Shown here piece by piece: positions 34,501-45,740 of a stretch of DNA of 64,000 nucleotides (positions are counted from its first letter, which is position 1; each line of letters begins with the position of its first letter). Origin of the DNA: Nicotiana tabacum (taxonomy: Eukaryota > Streptophyta > Magnoliopsida > Solanales > Solanaceae); NCBI RefSeq assembly GCF_000715075.1, contig NC_134103.1:75455519-75519518 (forward strand), written 5' to 3'. The position numbers and the translations under genes are program-made. The notes under the pieces were generated by a model. It did not search any database. It saw only the letters and a program-made list of their open reading frames with translations, and was not told the origin of the DNA.

Positions 34501-34957
34501 AAGCTATGTCACTCTTTCATAAGTTGGAAAGAGAGGGAGAACATAATAACATTAAACTTTACAATATTGTCATGATGGATTGTGCAAAAATGGAAAGTTG
34601 GACAAAGCTCAAGCCATTTTTGAAAAGCTTTCTTTAATAGGTTTACATCCTAATGTGATAGTGTACATTACAATGATTAATGGGTTTTGTCTAGAAGGAT
34701 TGTTAGATGAAGTTAAAGATCTGCTAAGAAAAATGGAGGACGGTGGTTGTTTGCCAGACAATGTTACTTACCATGTTATTATGCAAGGGTTTCTGAGAAG
34801 TAACAGAATTGGTGAAACGAGGGCTTTCTTAAAGGAAATGACTGGGAAGACTTTCTCATTTGATACAACTATAACAGAGTTACTGATAGACGTTATAGCG
34901 AAGGATTCTTCTTTTCTTGACATGATACCAGAATTTCACCCGGAAAAGAAGAAATGA
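31530..34957 (+). pseudogene. P-class PPR protein gene, RFL-like, disrupted by a LINE
   Basis: The ATG at 31530 opens a basic, Ser-rich N-terminus that looks like a mitochondrial transit peptide, followed by 35-residue PPR motifs (for example TYNAIVDGYCLRGQMDRA and SYNTLINGYCK). P-class PPR proteins bind organelle RNA, and this one resembles restorer-of-fertility-like members. Coding runs 31530-32327, is interrupted by the LINE 32328-33931, and resumes in the same frame at 33932 through 34957. Lesions: TAG at 32283 (expected Glu), TGA at 34059 (expected Cys in GLCKEG), and a frameshift near 34580, after which motifs continue to the terminal stop at 34955. No introns are apparent. The gene is clearly dead, yet most motifs are well preserved, so inactivation is fairly recent. 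Confidence 0.88.
32328..33931 (+). mobile_element. RTE-type LINE, 5'-truncated and internally deleted, inside PPR gene
   Basis: Reverse transcriptase pieces match plant RTE LINEs: PDEIPVEFWK (32355), NYRGIKLLSH (32530), [17 protein letters not shown] (32600), a [15 protein letters not shown] block (32776), then [10 protein letters not shown] and the C-terminal LRWFGHVKRR and RGRGMPKKYW blocks (33180-33590). The endonuclease is missing. Sequence between the NYRGIKL and FIDLEKAYD blocks is deleted, and the FADD box is deleted (LFADE then RGGVN), so the enzyme is inactive. The 3' end is a GTTGTTGTTGTTG tail. TAGT flanks both ends (32324-32327 and 33932-33935), the target duplication. Confidence 0.9.
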
Positions 34958-36084
34958 AGATGTTTTCCTAATCCCATCCAATGCAATTGGGAAAACAGGA
35001 AAATAAAATTTGGACATTGCTTTTGCTTTATAGGCAAACTTATTGAGGGGGTAAATCACTTCTAATCCTGAATGTTTTGTCCTCTTCGTTTTCTTACAAA
35101 TTAGACGCCATTGCACTCTTAATATGATAAATAATCTGAATTCCCTAATGAGTTATTCTCCTATTTCATTATAAAGTCTAGATCTTTATAATTAAGGGGA
35201 AAAGTGAATTAAAAGTAAAAAGATCATTAATGTTCTTATTTTCAGTTTTCATAATATAATAAAAACTCTTACACCCATGACATTGGAGAAATAAGTTCTC
35301 TGTCAAAGCCTCTTGTTCTTTCACTATTTTCCCCTATCTGCTACCTCATCTTCTCCACTGGCTGATGGACAACTTGATGTCAGTCAATTAGTCACCTCTT
35401 CTCTCTCTCTGCCATATTGTTTCTTCTCATATATAGAAAGGATAAGGATGAAATTGACAAGAAGGAAATAATTGATATTGGTACTGTACAACTACAAGCT
35501 CTCTATGGACTAAGATACTCAATCAATTAATAGGGTGTCCTAGTATGGATTTTTTGTCTTGCTTGTACATAAAACAACAACAACAGAATTAGTGTAATTC
35601 CACAAGTGGGGTCTAAAGAGGGTAATGTGTACGCAGACCTTACCCCTACCTTCAAGAAGGCAGAGAGGTTATTTTCGGTAGACTTGTCTTGCTTATACAT
35701 GTGAAGAAATTTTCAAGTTGGTAAACACTCAGAGATCTCACTAGAGCCCCACATCTATAGAAACCAAATCACTTCAATTTTTTGGTCTCCCCATTGTTTG
35801 TGGTCATATCTATTCAGACATTGTCCTCTTGAATGTTTTTAGTATATGTTAATTATAAAAAGGAGTTTGGTCTTTTTTTTCCTTAAATGAAAAAAAAGGA
35901 GTTGATCTTTTCTCATAGTTTATTTGTTCCTGGTGCATCAACCATAAAAAAAATCATAGCTGGCTAGTTCAACCTTACTTTTAGATTGAATCCCCTTAGT
36001 TGTTATTTCATATTTCAAATTTTGTCTTCAACACTTTCTCAGATTTTTCGCTTGGTTAATAATAGATTTCTAGATTGTGAAAAA
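34958..36084. other. Intergenic stretch between PPR and H3.3 relicts
   Basis: No gene was found. It holds a short retroposed tail (35571-35683), CT-rich simple sequence near 35400, and AT-rich DNA. The first 200 bp may be the former 3' UTR of the PPR gene. Confidence 0.6.
35571..35683 (-). mobile_element. Truncated TS-SINE or RTE 3' tail with 17-bp target duplication
   Basis: Read on the minus strand, it runs from CTACCGAAAATAACCTCTC through GGTAAGGTCTGCGTACAC to a CTGTTGTTGTTG end, the same tail seen at 33795-33931 in the RTE LINE. Solanaceae TS SINEs are known to share this tail with RTE LINEs. It is flanked by TTGTCTTGCTTGTACAT (35554-35570) and TTGTCTTGCTTATACAT (35684-35700), 16 of 17 identical. 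There is too little left to tell SINE from LINE. Confidence 0.75.
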
Positions 36085-36324
36085 GTGGCTCGTATGAAAC
36101 AGACTAGCTGCAAAGGGTGTAAGCAAATCATCCCTACCACGGGAGGAGTGAAGAAGCCACATCGTTACCACCATGGAACTTTTGCTCTCTGAAAATATCA
36201 AAAGATTACTGAACTTCTCATTTGGAAGTTGCCTTTATAAAGGCTTGTCTGTGAGATTTCTCAGGATTTTAAGACAGATCTGATATTCAGCTTGCAAGAA
36301 GAATTCACGGAGAACAAGCTTTAG
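36085..36324 (+). pseudogene. Histone H3.3 pseudogene with internal in-frame deletions
   Basis: The frame reads VARMKQT for the H3 N-terminus, then PTTGGVKKPHRY, YQK.TELLI.KLP, EISQDFKTDL and finally DIQLARRIHGEQA, the H3 C-terminus. Thr and Tyr in PTTGG and KPHRY are the positions that separate plant H3.3 from H3.1 (Ala and Phe), so the source was H3.3. About ten residues are missing after the N-terminal tail, three or four (REIR) after GTFAL, and about 35 between FKTDL and DIQLARR. Stops (TGA after GTFAL, TAA after KLPL) and the loss of ATG confirm a pseudogene. Absence of introns fits, but does not prove, retroposition. The sequence to about 36520 looks like a former 3' UTR. Confidence 0.85.
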
Positions 36325-36690
36325 CTTATCACAATGTTGATTAATGATCAATCTCTTCTTGGTTGCCCGTGCATGACTTATGGTATCGAACTGGTATCTT
36401 TTTATTTGTGCCTGGAGCCTAGATGGCTATCTGAAGGACTTTATTGTGTTCTGTAAATGCTAGTACTAGGTTTGATGATACAAAGTACATTGATTAAAAT
36501 GAATTGTTGTTTCTGAAAGGAAAAAAAATCCTCTTTGTTTTCTTGAAATTGGAGTGAAACTTGTTCAAACCGAGCACAATGTAGTGTAAATTAACCAGAA
36601 GAACTTTACTTGTTAAATCTGATTGGTGTAAGTTGAGTTAATATGATCCAAGGCATCTTGCTTAACTTCCTACTTAAGTCTTAACATAGT

Positions 36691-38039
36691 TGATCACGCC
36701 CAACTATGCATCGTAAGAGGTCTAGCGGTCGTCGCAAATATAATTCGATTTACAAGTCCGGAGTCGAATCCCACAGGAAAATAACCTACTAATTACAACC
36801 AATAGTTTTGCACGAATTCAAGTAATCAACTTTTAAAAATATTATATAACGATTTGAATGTTTACTAACTAAGAGCAAAGTAATTAAAAATGCAGTAATT
36901 TATAACTAACAAAGCAAATGTTGTAGACAAGATTTGGAAAAGTCTAAGGTTATGATTTTCCCTATTGTCGGAATCTTTCCCGCTACGTTTCCTATAAATT
37001 CGCCTAAATATTCTCTACCGATCATGAGTACTTTGAGTGTCGTAGCTCTCTCTCGAGCAACTACTACAATTTACTAGACGTATTCTCTCGAACTATGCTA
37101 GCTGCCACTAACTCACCGCTCACGACGATCGCACCAAGGCTTCGTTATCTCTAATCCTGCCTTTAAACCCTCCGTATCGATTTCTCGACTACGTTAGGAG
37201 TGGTGTTGTTCAACAACTATCTAAATGTACTCTCTCTCAAGCAATATACACACTAAATAGGCCTAGTTAATTGAGAGCTCTTCAATTAACAATAATGAAA
37301 ATATAGTTGAACAAGTAGAGAAAAATCAAAGGCAAATCTATATTAAACGCAGTAGAAAATTATCCTCCAATAGGTTCCATCAAACCTTAGATAAGAGAGT
37401 TTAGCTACTCATAAATACAACAACAATTAACATAATGTTCAAAGACATTAAATTACAAAGTAAAGAGATAAAGGAAGGAAAAACTCATTTGATTCTTGCT
37501 CCACGGTGCGTGGTAGCCTTTTTCTTCTCCAAAATCATGTCCAACCCTATAATAACTTGTTTGGGGAGTATTTATATCAATCCCCCCATCCAAATCCGGG
37601 TTGGGGTCTTTTAACCCGCGATTTATAATTACCATGCTATAGACCTCGCGAAGCTTGGTCTGTAGCGCGGTCAACCTAGCTATAGACTTCGCGAAATCTG
37701 GTCTATAGTGCGGTCGACCTGGCTATAGACCTCGCGATACCTGGTCTATAGCACGGTCAACCTGGTTACAGACCTCGCGAAGCCTGGTCTATAGCGCGGT
37801 CGACCTAGCTATAGACCTCGCGAAGCCTGGTCTGTAGCACGGTTTGGGTGCTTGATGCTTTTGGCTCTTTTCTTGCATTTTTTGTCCTATTTTTGTGCAA
37901 CTTTTATTTAATGATTTATTCCGATATTCCTACACATAAAACAACACAATTTAGTGCAATTTTTGTACAATAACTCACTAAACCAACAAAATATAGGGCG
38001 AATAATGTGATAAAAGTATAGCACTTTGGCCTAACATCA
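36691..38039 (-). repeat. 3' LTR of the Athila element (1349 bp)
   Basis: On the plus strand it begins TGATCACGCCC and ends GGCCTAACATCA. It is collinear with the 5' LTR at 48582-49432 over its R/U5-side 850 bp. The U3 side carries a 43-bp tandem array (37637-37851). A short ORF (37453-37674) is a by-product. Confidence 0.88.
37637..37851. repeat. 43-bp tandem array of five hairpin-forming units
   Basis: Unit starts at 37637, 37680, 37723, 37766 and 37809 give an exact 43-bp period. Each unit has CTATAGACC and GGTCTATAG as a 9-base inverted repeat around a loop of about 10 bases (TCGCGAAGCC type), followed by GCGGTCGACCT. The array lies in U3 of the 3' LTR. The corresponding part of the 5' LTR is deleted. 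Confidence 0.88.
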
Positions 38040-38055
38040 CCACCTCACACTTAAA
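38040..38055 (-). other. Polypurine tract region of the Athila element
   Basis: The minus strand reads GTGTGAGGTGG immediately before the LTR start TGATGTTAGG. A purine-rich stretch here is required for plus-strand priming. The tract is less pure than usual. Confidence 0.55.
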
Positions 38056-39874
38056 CGTTGCTCTTCCTCGAGTCAACCACCAATTCCTAGAGTACTTTTA
38101 TTCTCTTTTAGCACATTTGATGCACACCATATCTATGACTATGGTTGATAGCAACAATTAAACTTTAGCATATGCCTTCAAACTTCCCCTTCCTTTATGC
38201 CATACTTCAAATCTTTATTCAACAAAAAGACAACATATTTATAACAATCCTAACCTCACAAATTGACTCAATATCACAATGTATTCATGGCTTGAACACT
38301 TACATCATAGAGAAATCTAATAATGTCACATATCCCTTGCGAAATCATGTACCCTCATAACAAGAACAAGAGAGTAAGTTGAATCCACACATTCGAATCA
38401 AATGCTCAAATATATTTTAAGGATTCTCATATATCAAAGAAATCTCTCACTCTCACAAAAAATTCACATGCATGCACAAAGTACCATAGGCTTGCCTATT
38501 CTGTAGACCTCTACTAATATAGGCTCGCTCGGTCTAAAATCACTTAGGACTTTTTATGATTGTAATGTTGGCTTAAGGACGGGTATGATAAATTTAAGAA
38601 TAGTGACTTACCCTCCTAAACACTTTAACACATCACATAATTAACTTTAAGCGCATTTGTGCTTCAATCCAACTACATTTTTACAAACAATATCATCCCC
38701 AAAGTATTTTCTCTTTCTTTAAGCACGCCTTTAATTCATACCCACTAGCAAGAACAAGATTACTATTTTTTTTTAAAGTTTCCGCTAGTGGTGTATTAAT
38801 TTATAAAATAAGTGCACTATTCTTTCTTTCATTGGTTCCACTCGAAAGTCACCTCACACTTAGTCCTTACTTCTTCTAGCGCTCACTTCACAATTAAAGT
38901 GCTTTACGAAGCACAAGGATCAAAATAATGACAATTAAGAACAAATGGGTATAGGCTTGTAATGTGATTGTCAAATAAAAGTCTATAGGCTCAAAAGGGT
39001 TGACTAGGGATACAATTTATTTGTAGTAGGCATTAAGTTCAAAGAGATCAAAGAAAGCCTAAAATCATTTTTTAAACTGAGCAAAATCTAAAATTTTGCT
39101 TCAACTCACATGTCGGGCAAGTTCTAGACTCTAATGCAATGACACGGACTATACAATTTCTCACCACACATGGAACATGATTCACCAAGGATGGTTCCAT
39201 TCCTATTCTCAAACAATTGCAAGTATTCATAGAGCCACAAAATATTAAGCATCAAGCACAAAGTGATACAAGCCAAGAAAACGAGATATTGTCATCAATA
39301 AACATGTTATTACTCAACAAGGCATCATAACATTTTCAAACGAAGGTACTATACATGCTAGAGCCTAAATATACTACTATCAAACTAGTCAAAGGCGCCT
39401 CGCAATTCTCATTTTTCCATTCTTTTATTTTCTAAATCCTATTCTAATCTAAAGACAAAACAAAAACTACTACCCGGTTCAACTACATCCCGTGAAAAAG
39501 AACTGAGATACAAAGAAAAATCATGAGGGATTATTACTACCTAAAATAATAGAAAGACATATATTACTACCTAAAATAATAAAAAGACATATTTTTTTTG
39601 TTAGACTTAAGTCCCTCAAGAAAACTGCCTAAGAGATCCATCGTCGGGAAAAGTCCAGTCATTTTTCTTTTTCTTTTTCTTTTTTAAAAGGGGAATTACG
39701 AAGCTAAAAAGTAAAATAAAAAAAATTAAACACACGAACTAATTATTTTATCTAATATTTACAAATGACAGAGAATACCTCCCACCCCACACTTAGTTCA
39801 TGCATTGTCCCCAATGCATATATACATTCCAAAAAATAAACAAAAACAAGTAAGGGGTAGGAAAAACTCCCTGA
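38056..39874 (-). other. Non-coding 3' region of the Athila element
   Basis: About 1.8 kb between the env-like stop and the polypurine tract with no credible ORF. It holds a 32-bp direct duplication (TATTACTACCTAAAATAAT, about 39532-39596) and a pyrimidine-rich run near 39665. Athila elements commonly have such long non-coding 3' parts. Confidence 0.65.
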
Positions 39875-41720
39875 TCAGTCATCGTCCTCGCCCTCATCTT
39901 CGAAGGCCTCATCTTTAGTTGTCCACTCTTCATCCTCTGCTCCCTCCGCAGCATCATCATCATCCTACTTGGACTGCTCTGGCTCGGCCTCGGAACACAC
40001 TGGTGTAGGGCTGTTCATTTGGATCGGATATCTGAAATCCGAACCGATCCGTTCAATTTCAGATTTCGGAGTGGATCGGATTTCAGATTATGTTTATTAA
40101 AATTTCGGATTTCGGATCGTATTTGGATTGGTATAATTTTAATACGATCGTGTCCGATCCGATCCGAAATCTAAAATTATTAGGGCATGTATAAATACTA
40201 AACTTTAATTTCGGATAATTAGTACCTCCTTTGCATTTTCCTCCAAGTTTTACCTTTACAATTGATGGATTTAGCTATATTGGCACCATAGTGCTCTCAT
40301 AATTGCAGAAACATGAATTTTTCTTACTGTGTTGCCTTATTTACAAAGAAAATATGCATATGAGTTTGCAACTTTGAGGCATAATAATCTGATCTGAAAT
40401 CCAAAAATCCGATCCGATCCGATATTAATTCGAATCGAATTTGGATTGCATTTTCTAGAATCCGAAATCCGATCTAAAATGTGCTAAATCCGATCTGATC
40501 CATGCACAGCCCTACACTGGTGTGTTGACATCCTCAGCATCTGGGAGTCGTTGGCCATCGCCAAGCCCAAGTAGTTGTTGTGCATGAGTATTGAGCGGGA
40601 AAAGATCCTCCAAGATGGCCCTCTCCTCTGTAGTGGTCGGCCTCCCTCCAATCCTAAGCTGTAAATCCATCATCCCATATAAATGGGCCATAAAACTATC
40701 ATCTCGAGTATTGCGCTTGGCACCTGTCATTGTGGCCACGACATTCTTCTCCTTAACCCAGATGCTTGTGATATCCGTTAGTCGGAGGGGTGGTGGAATA
40801 ACTACATCAAAAGCTCGCTCCTCCTCCATATCTTCGTGTCTTAGATACTGAGTCAGCATGTTACCGAAGGACAATCTATCAATTCTCTTGCTTGTGCGTA
40901 CATGCGCCATTTGGTAGTGTATCAAGTGGCCCACATTCACTTTCTGGCCAGTCATTAGGAAGTACAATAGGCATACCCTTTCACGTCTAATAAGAGTCTC
41001 ATGGTTGCATGGTAGTAAGCGCGTGTTGATCAATTTCAACCACACCTGAGCTTCCAGCTTCATTTTGTTCTTTGGAAATTTCCTATGATGTTGGGTTTTC
41101 TTGTCACGAACCCAAGCGGCCACAAAAGTGACACCACAGAGAGTGTGTCTCAGTGCCATATATGTTGGACGGGTAATAAAGTTATTCAGTGGATCCTGGG
41201 GGACATTCGGAGCTCCCAAGTAATTGCATATAGCTAATGCAGAAAAGTCAATTAACCTCCCCCCAATAGGCACTAGCTGCTCGGGATCTTTAGTATCATA
41301 CCCAATGTAAATCTCACGAACAAGGTTTACGTTGATATCCCCAGTGTTTCTAAACATGTATCTCAATCCAAGATCATGAATACCCTTCCAAATTGAGTGA
41401 TACTTAGCTTTTAGGCGTCGCTCATGAACTGCCGACTCATAGTGTATATGTTTCGGCCGACAAAGCTTGTACCAGTACTTGGCGGATATGGGTATGCTCT
41501 TAAGTCCAAATTCTTGTTGTTCTGCCGACTGTGGGCATGAGGCTGGTATAGTTGCAACTGCGTGCAACCCCTCAACCTGGCTTGAGGTAGATTCCCCTCC
41601 TTTCCTCTTTTTCGGCGGAGGTGCGGAAGAAGTGCTAGCTTTGGTGGGAGTAGTGGCTTTGCCATTGCCTTTACCGTTGTCCTTCTTAGGAGGCATATTC
41701 GTACCTACACAAGTAGACAT
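39875..41720 (-). pseudogene. Athila env-like ORF, cut near its C-terminus by a MITE
   Basis: The minus-strand ORF from 41720 starts with a Lys/Pro/Ser-rich N-terminus (PPKKDNGKGNGK and PPPKKRKGG, likely nuclear-type basic runs), followed by a conserved block (about residues 180-320: LEAQVWLKLINTRLLP, then NVGHLIHYQMAHVRTS) seen in Athila-lineage ORFs often annotated as putative plant transposon protein. It follows integrase, the env-like position. Function is not established. At 40514 the MITE begins with TAG in frame, giving 402 residues. Beyond the MITE (40005-39875) the original acidic tail (EPEQSK, DDDDAAEGAEDEE, ending DDD then TGA) continues in frame, with one further TAG after EQSK. 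Confidence 0.82.
40006..40514. mobile_element. hAT-type MITE with 8-bp target duplication, in env-like ORF
   Basis: A 509-bp insert has termini TAGGGCTGT and ACAGCCCTA as inverted repeats, and many GGATCGGA/TCCGATCC repeats inside. CACTGGTG is duplicated exactly on both sides (39998-40005 and 40515-40522). An 8-bp duplication and a TAGGG-type end are hAT hallmarks. There is no coding capacity. Confidence 0.88.
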
Positions 41721-42074
41721 TAGTCAGTAGCGGAAGTATTGAATCACTGCAAAACATGGTATTTCGACCCCACATTTAAGAGTTCATGACATGATGTTCA
41801 ACCATTTTGAGACTACTCAGACTTCACCTCTTTATTTTAGCATGAGAATCAAGCAATGGAAAAATGATGTTTACTAAAATTGCGATGCATATAGCTATCG
41901 GTGAGCCCACCTAAACTTGCAATTTGGAGTGTTGCAAGGCAACATAGCACTAGTATTACAATCCCGAAGACTAGAACTCCATTTTGGCAAAGAATGCCTT
42001 TGAGGCATTGAGACAAACACACTTTGCGTGCATTGGTATTGTCAAAATAGTTGTAGGGATGAAGGATTGCCTCA

Positions 42075-42200
42075 CGCGCGACGCCAGGCTAAACACGAGG
42101 TCCAGCTCACTATATGCCGCACGACGCCAGGTTAACACGAGGTCCAGCTCGCTATATGCCGCATGATTCCAAACCAAACGCGAGGTCTAGCTCGTTATAT
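42075..42200. repeat. About three tandem units of 40-46 bp in the Athila interior
   Basis: Units share ACGAGGTCCAGCTC and CTATATGCCGCA and include a GACGCCAGG segment. They lie between integrase and the env-like ORF. They recall, but do not match, the hairpin array in the LTR (37637-37851). An adjacent degenerate stretch to 42320 has similar GAGGTCTG motifs. Confidence 0.65.
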
Positions 42201-42528
42201 TCCTTGCGGCACGAGCTATGTAGCGAGCAAACTACCTGACGATGCGAGGTCTGCTGCCAGGTCCGTTGTTCTTTAGGCTTTGTGGCACGGGGTAGACATC
42301 GGGTCTGGAGCGTACTCATGTGATTTTTTATTCCGTGTTGTGCCCGACTCCAAGCGCAATGACTTCCCAATGTGCTCCATTACCTGTTGAAATACCAACA
42401 ATTAACTAAAACTTGTTAGTGACTAAAAACAAAGAGAAAATTCTAGTTAAGCTTAAATAAACTACGAATTGGGTTACTTCCCAACGAGCGCCTGATTTAA
42501 CGTCGCGGCACAACGCAGGCGATCAAAC

Positions 42529-43778
42529 TTAAGGTTTACTTAACACTTGAGGTTCCTTCAAATAAATCGCCGATACAACTTTTTCCTCCTCCATGCCAAG
42601 GTAATGTTTCAACCTTTGCCCATTGACTCTAAACCTGTTCGTTTCATCCTCGGATTCAATTTTTGTAGCTCCACTTGAGAGTACTTGCACCACTCTAAAT
42701 GGTCCCGACCATCTAGATTTCAGCTTACTCGAAAATAGTTTCAATCTTAAATTATACAACAACACGACATCTCCGGGTTTGAAAATCCTCTTTTGAATAT
42801 GCTTATCGTGCATGATCTTCATCCTTTCCTTGTACAACTTGGTGCTCTCAAAATCATGGTAACAGAACTCATCAAGTTCATGAAGCTCTGTGACTCTACT
42901 CGTACCAGCGGCTTCCATGTCAATATTTAATTGCCTTAATGCCCACAAAGCTCTATGCTCTAGCTCCACCGGTAAGTGACATGCCTTTCCAAATACCAAT
43001 TTATACGGTGACATACCAATCAGAGTTTTGAATGCAGTGCGGTAGGCCCATAGGGCATCATCCAATTTTCTCACCCAATTAGTCAAAGTAGAATTTACAG
43101 TTTTGGTCAAAACACTCTTGATTTCTCTGTTTGACACCTCAACTTGCCCACTCGTTTGTGGGTGATATAGAGTGGAAACCTTATGGCGTACGCCATATTT
43201 TTCCAGTAACTTTACAAAGGCTCGATTGCATAAGTGAGTTCCTCCATCACTAATGATCGCTATTGGAGTTCCAAATCGGGTGAAGATATTTTTTCTTAGA
43301 AAACCAATAACTCCCTTTGCATCATTTATTAGGAGTGCTACAACTTCTACCCGTTTCGAGACATAGTCCACTGCTACAAGTATATATTTGTTGTTGTATG
43401 AGCTGACAAATGGTCCCATAAAGTCGATTCCCCATACATCAAAAACTTCTACCTCTTGAATTGGGTTCATGGGCATCTCTTGTCGACGGGAAATATTCCC
43501 CGTCCTTTGACACTCATCACAGCTCTTTACACAACAGTGTGCATCTTTAAACAACGTCGTCCATAAAAGCCTGACTCCAGCACTTTAGTAGTTGTCCTTA
43601 CTCCTCTAAAATGGCCTCCATAAGGCGAAGCATGACATGCCTGCAAAACAGAAGCTTGGTCTATCTCGGGAATACATCTCTGAATCATGTTATCAATACA
43701 AATCCTAAACAAATATGGTTCATCCCAGAAATACATGCGACAATCACGAAAGAACGTTTTCTTTTGCATGGAAGACAA
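42529..43778 (-). pseudogene. Athila integrase, frameshifted
   Basis: The zinc finger begins in the upstream frame (CHASPYGGHF, 43650) and, after a frameshift near 43555, continues as [12 protein letters not shown]. The catalytic core follows with IDFMGPF, SDGG and QVEVSN as the D-D-E residues. The C-terminus ([14 protein letters not shown], then GPFRVVQV) lacks a chromodomain, as expected for Athila. The last 341 codons form one open frame ending at 42529. The enzyme would insert element DNA but cannot be made whole. Confidence 0.88.
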
Positions 43779-43781
43779 GTC

Positions 43782-45362
43782 TTAGGGAACAATACTGCTT
43801 GATAGGTAGTTTGAAATGTTTGTATACCATGGCGCTACCTCAAGGCTCGTGGTCAACAGTTGTTCATCTGGGAAAGTCTCCATGATCTCTTCCACCTCAA
43901 CCTTCATTTTAGCTCCTTTAAGCTTGGACAAGTGATCGGCAACTTGGTTTTTCGTTCCTTTTCGTTCACGGATTTCCAAGTCGAACTCTTGCAGCAGTAG
44001 AACCCATCGAATCAGCCATGACTTTGCCTCTTTCTTATCAATTAGGTATCTGAGAGCAGCATGGTCAGTATAAACAATTACCTTCGAGCCTATCAAGTAT
44101 GACCAGAATTTGTCAAATGCGAACACCACTGCTAGCATCTCTTTTTCTGTTACTGTGTAATTCATTTGAGCGCCATTCAATGTTCTACTTGGATAGTAGA
44201 TTAGGTGCTTGATTTTATCTTTTCTCTGTCCAAGTACTGCTCCCAAAACATGATCACTTGCATCACACATCAGCCCAAATGGTTGCTCCCAGTCGGGTAC
44301 AACTATGATAGGGGCAGACACTAGCCTCTTCTTCAATCCCTCAAAAGCTACCTTGTAGTCATCAAAAAACACAAAAGTGTGATTTTATTCAAGTAATTTA
44401 CACAAAGGGTTAGCAATCTTGGAAAAATATTTTATGAATCGCCTATAAAAATCGGCGTGACCAAGAAAACTTTTTATTGCCTTGACGGAAGTGGGTGGGG
44501 GAAACTTCTCTATTATATCAATCTTGGCACGGTCTACCTCAATGACCTTACTTGACACTAGGTGTCCCAAGACTATACCTTCTTGTACCATAAAATGGCA
44601 TTTTTCCCAGTTTAGCACTAGATTAGTCTCCATACATCTCTACAGCACTCTTTTCAGATTTCTAAGGCAATCATCGAAAGAATTTTCCACCACTGAGAAA
44701 TCATCCACGAAAACCTCCATTATGTCCTTTACCATATCTGTGAAGATGGCCATCATGCACCTTTGGAATGTGGCGGGTGCATTGCATAAGCTAAATGACA
44801 TTCTCTGAAAAGCGTAAATGACATATGGACAGGTGAATGATATTTTCTCTCTATCTTCCGGGGTAATAGATATCTGATTATACCTCGAATATCCATCCAA
44901 GAAGCAAAAATGGGACCTCCCAGCCAATCTATCTAGCATTTGATCAATGAACGGCAAGAGCAAATGGTCTTTTCGGGTGGCCTTGTTCAACCTTCTGTAA
45001 TCCATACAAATTCGCCATCCCGTGATTATTTTTGTTGAGATCAACTTGTTGTTCTCGTTTTGCACAACGGTTATCCCACCTTTCTTTGGCACACACTGAA
45101 CTGGGCTAACCTAATCGCTATCAGATATGGGAAAAATAATTCCCGCATCTAACCACTTGATCACTTCCTTCTTTACAACTTCTTTCATGTTAGGGTTCAA
45201 CCTTCTTTGATGTTCTCTAGAAGGTTTATGCCCATCTTTCAGTAGAATCTTATGCATACAGATGGCAGAGCTGATACCCTTAATGTCTGCAATGGTCCAA
45301 CCGATTGAAGTCTTGCACTCTTTCAACACCTGCAAAAGTTGTTCTACCTGCACATCTAACAA
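43782..45362 (-). pseudogene. Athila reverse transcriptase and RNase H, one frame with nonsense changes
   Basis: A single minus-strand frame from about 45362 covers RT (KKEVIKWLDAGII, then WRICMDYRRLNKAT, and FVDDF as the catalytic box at about 44710) and RNase H ([23 protein letters not shown] and [10 protein letters not shown], 44270-44040). It ends with the linker [10 protein letters not shown]. In-frame stops lie at 45109 (TAG where Trp is expected), near 44640, near 44384 and at 43782. Because frame is kept throughout, decay has been mainly by substitution. Confidence 0.88.
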
Positions 45363-45740
45363 ACTAGATTAGATAATAACAGGTAAAGTCGAGTTAGGTC
45401 CCAAGAAAGCATACCTGAGGTGAGATGGTAGAGGTTTCAGCTCCAATTGTGGTGGCGCTTCGATCAATGGCTTGGATGGAGGAATTTTTCTTTCTTCCGA
45501 GTGTAAAGGCTCGAATTCGAGCTATCTTTTCCAGTACCCTTGCCCTTTAAAAGCCAACACCCATTCCGCTAAGTCCTCACCATTTACTTCTTCTAAGTTC
45601 ATGAGGCAGGCTGTTAGAGGGTCTTTTGCATTAAGTGTCTCATCATCTTCCTCCATGATCACATCCACTACGTCTATCAAAGAGCAATTTACAAACTCAC
45701 TTGGTCGCCGCATAGACTTTTGCACATTAAATGTTATTTC

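Noticed and set aside
37637..37851. Regular repeat array considered as a CRISPR array
   Set aside because: The units are contiguous with no variable spacers, within a plant LTR.
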